Shown here piece by piece: positions 63,236 to 64,000 of a DNA stretch of 64,000 nucleotides. Below the pieces are notes generated by a model, which was not told the DNA's origin, did not search any database, and worked only from the letters and a program-made list of their open reading frames with translations. Origin of the DNA: Flavobacteriaceae bacterium. Its GTDB lineage: Bacteria; Bacteroidota; Bacteroidia; Flavobacteriales; Flavobacteriaceae. The translations under genes and the position numbers were made by a program. The DNA lies in assembly GCA_021647985.1 (NCBI GenBank), contig JAKITQ010000002.1:1-64000 (forward strand), read 5' to 3'. Positions within the stretch are counted from its first letter, which is position 1. Every line of letters starts with the position of its first letter.

Positions 63236-63931
63236 ATGGATCTTAAAAAATCTACTAATAAGAAAATATCAAAAATACTGTTACTACTTTTTTTTATAGT
63301 TTCTATTTTAGATATAATAGGAGTTGCCTATTCTATTTCAATTATACAAACCATATTTAAGCCAATGATAATGTTATCATTAACGGCATTATATTATTTT
63401 ACTGTTACAAAGAAAAATAATTGGTATTTATTGGCTTTGGCATTTTCATTTTTAGGGGATGTTTTTTTATTGGATAAATACAATCTTTTTATATTTGGAA
63501 TTGCTTCTTTTTTAATTACACAAGTCCTTTTTATTATCATCATTGTAAAACAAATGAAAAAGCCTACAAATTTTCAAAAATATTTATATGCTTTTTTATA
63601 TGCCAATTACGTTGTGTATTTGATTGCTTTGCTAAAACCTAATTTAGGAGCATTGCTTTATCCCGTAGTTATTTATGGTATTACCATAGCAATTTTCGCC
63701 TTGGTCGCAACTTTAAACTATGTTACTAAAAGAAGCAAAACATCTCTTATTTTAATGGTTGGAGCTATATTATTTGTTGCCTCAGATAGTTTAATCGCTT
63801 TGCATAAATTTCATGAAGCCCAAAATATTTATCCTGTTGCCATAATGACCACCTATGTTTTGGCCCAATATTTAATTTATAGGTTTATGGTGGAGGGGAA
63901 TGAAGTTGAAGGTAGAAAAGTAGAAAGTTGA
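63236..63931 (+). CDS. Lysoplasmalogenase (YhhN family) membrane protein
   Basis: The 231-residue protein has about eight helices and the YhhN signatures LALAFSFLGDVFLLDKYNLFIFGIASFL and LMVGAILFVASDSLIALHKF, with the conserved aspartates in GDVFLL and SDSLIA. Family members hydrolyse the vinyl-ether bond of lysoplasmalogens; other lipids are possible in this host. It starts four bases after ligA. Its last ~12 residues (EGNEVEGRKVES) and its stop codon are encoded by the heptad-type repeat that runs on to the window end. Confidence 0.88.
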   Translation: MDLKKSTNKKISKILLLLFFIVSILDIIGVAYSISIIQTIFKPMIMLSLTALYYFTVTKKNNWYLLALAFSFLGDVFLLDKYNLFIFGIASFLITQVLFIIIIVKQMKKPTNFQKYLYAFLYANYVVYLIALLKPNLGALLYPVVIYGITIAIFALVATLNYVTKRSKTSLILMVGAILFVASDSLIALHKFHEAQNIYPVAIMTTYVLAQYLIYRFMVEGNEVEGRKVES

Positions 63932-63990
63932 AAAGTTAAAAGGTAAAAGGTAAAAAGTAGAAAGTAGTAGGTAGAAAGAAGTAAGTAGTA
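63893..63990 (+). repeat. Heptad-type purine-rich repeat, overlapping the end of the YhhN gene
   Basis: GAAGTTGAAGGTAGAAAAGTAGAAAGTTGAAAAGTTAAAAGGTAAAAGG and the following bases are imperfect GT(A/T)(G/A)AAA units. The tract resembles the copies at 13115 and 36150. It may continue past the window. Confidence 0.7.
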
Positions 63991-64000
63991 TGATAATTCG

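Overview
The window is AT-rich bacterial chromosome with closely packed genes. It almost certainly comes from a Bacteroidota member of the family Flavobacteriaceae. The evidence is the gene set (DUF4834, DUF4159, DUF2279, YfhO-like membrane protein, TonB-dependent receptor with a carboxypeptidase-regulatory domain), the thioesterase/dnaA/LMW-PTP/RsmI-like block, and repeated TAnnTTTG motifs upstream of genes, which match the Bacteroidota -7 promoter element. I cannot name the genus. No rRNA, tRNA, CRISPR array, prophage or complete insertion sequence was seen.

Layout. 1-0.1 kb: probable 5' fragment of a transposase running off the edge. 0.27-7 kb: siroheme synthase N-domain, a 2-oxoacid dehydrogenase E2, a DEDDh exonuclease, a Bacteroidota conserved protein, and a large GH3/serine-hydrolase fusion. 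6.9-12.7 kb (minus): PlsC-like acyltransferase, BASS-family transporter, DUF4159 protein, RsmE, a GNAT-like protein, an outer-membrane protein. 12.8-19.2 kb (plus): DUF4834, YfhO-like protein, two GT4 glycosyltransferases and a UDP-GlcNAc 2-epimerase, together a surface-glycan block with overlapping genes. 19.3-22.8 kb: PLP decarboxylase and asparagine synthetase. 22.8-25.3 kb: two DUF1538 membrane proteins, a PII-like protein and a CBS-pair protein, which look like an uncharacterised regulated transport module; a TonB-dependent receptor follows. 27.7-32.1 kb (minus): acyl-CoA synthetase, lactonase, YwbE, DEAD-box helicase. 32.8-37.1 kb (minus): rplS, a PAP2 phosphatase, trmD, a thioredoxin-like protein, prmC, GNAT. 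37.5-39.8 kb (plus): ribD, HAD hydrolase, YigZ-like. 39.8-43 kb: thioesterase, dnaA, LMW-PTP, RsmI-like methylase. 43.2-47.2 kb (minus): lysozyme-like protein, DUF2279, mltG, GNAT, dapF. 47.4-52.1 kb: HtrA protease, Tat-exported MocA oxidoreductase, long GAPDH. 52.2-58.1 kb: a complete RND efflux operon. 58.2-61 kb (minus): sulfide:quinone oxidoreductase-like protein, DUF1641, DsrC/TusE, DsrE, a sulfur-transfer operon with a Crp/Fnr-like site upstream. 61.2-64 kb: ligA and a YhhN protein.

Most notable observations: (1) the DUF1538/DUF1538/PII/CBS module; (2) the SQR-DUF1641-DsrC-DsrE operon with a Crp/Fnr-like palindrome near -41.5 and a DsrC protein with only one of the two usual C-terminal cysteines; (3) an imperfect heptad repeat family (GTAGAAA-like) found at three places, once in frame inside prmC and once forming the C-terminus of the YhhN gene; (4) two palindrome-bounded non-coding elements (37.07-37.40 kb and 42.99-43.17 kb) that look like MITEs or repeated intergenic elements; (5) a 695-base gap full of hairpins upstream of the helicase gene. 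All family calls are from reading motifs by eye; no database search was run.
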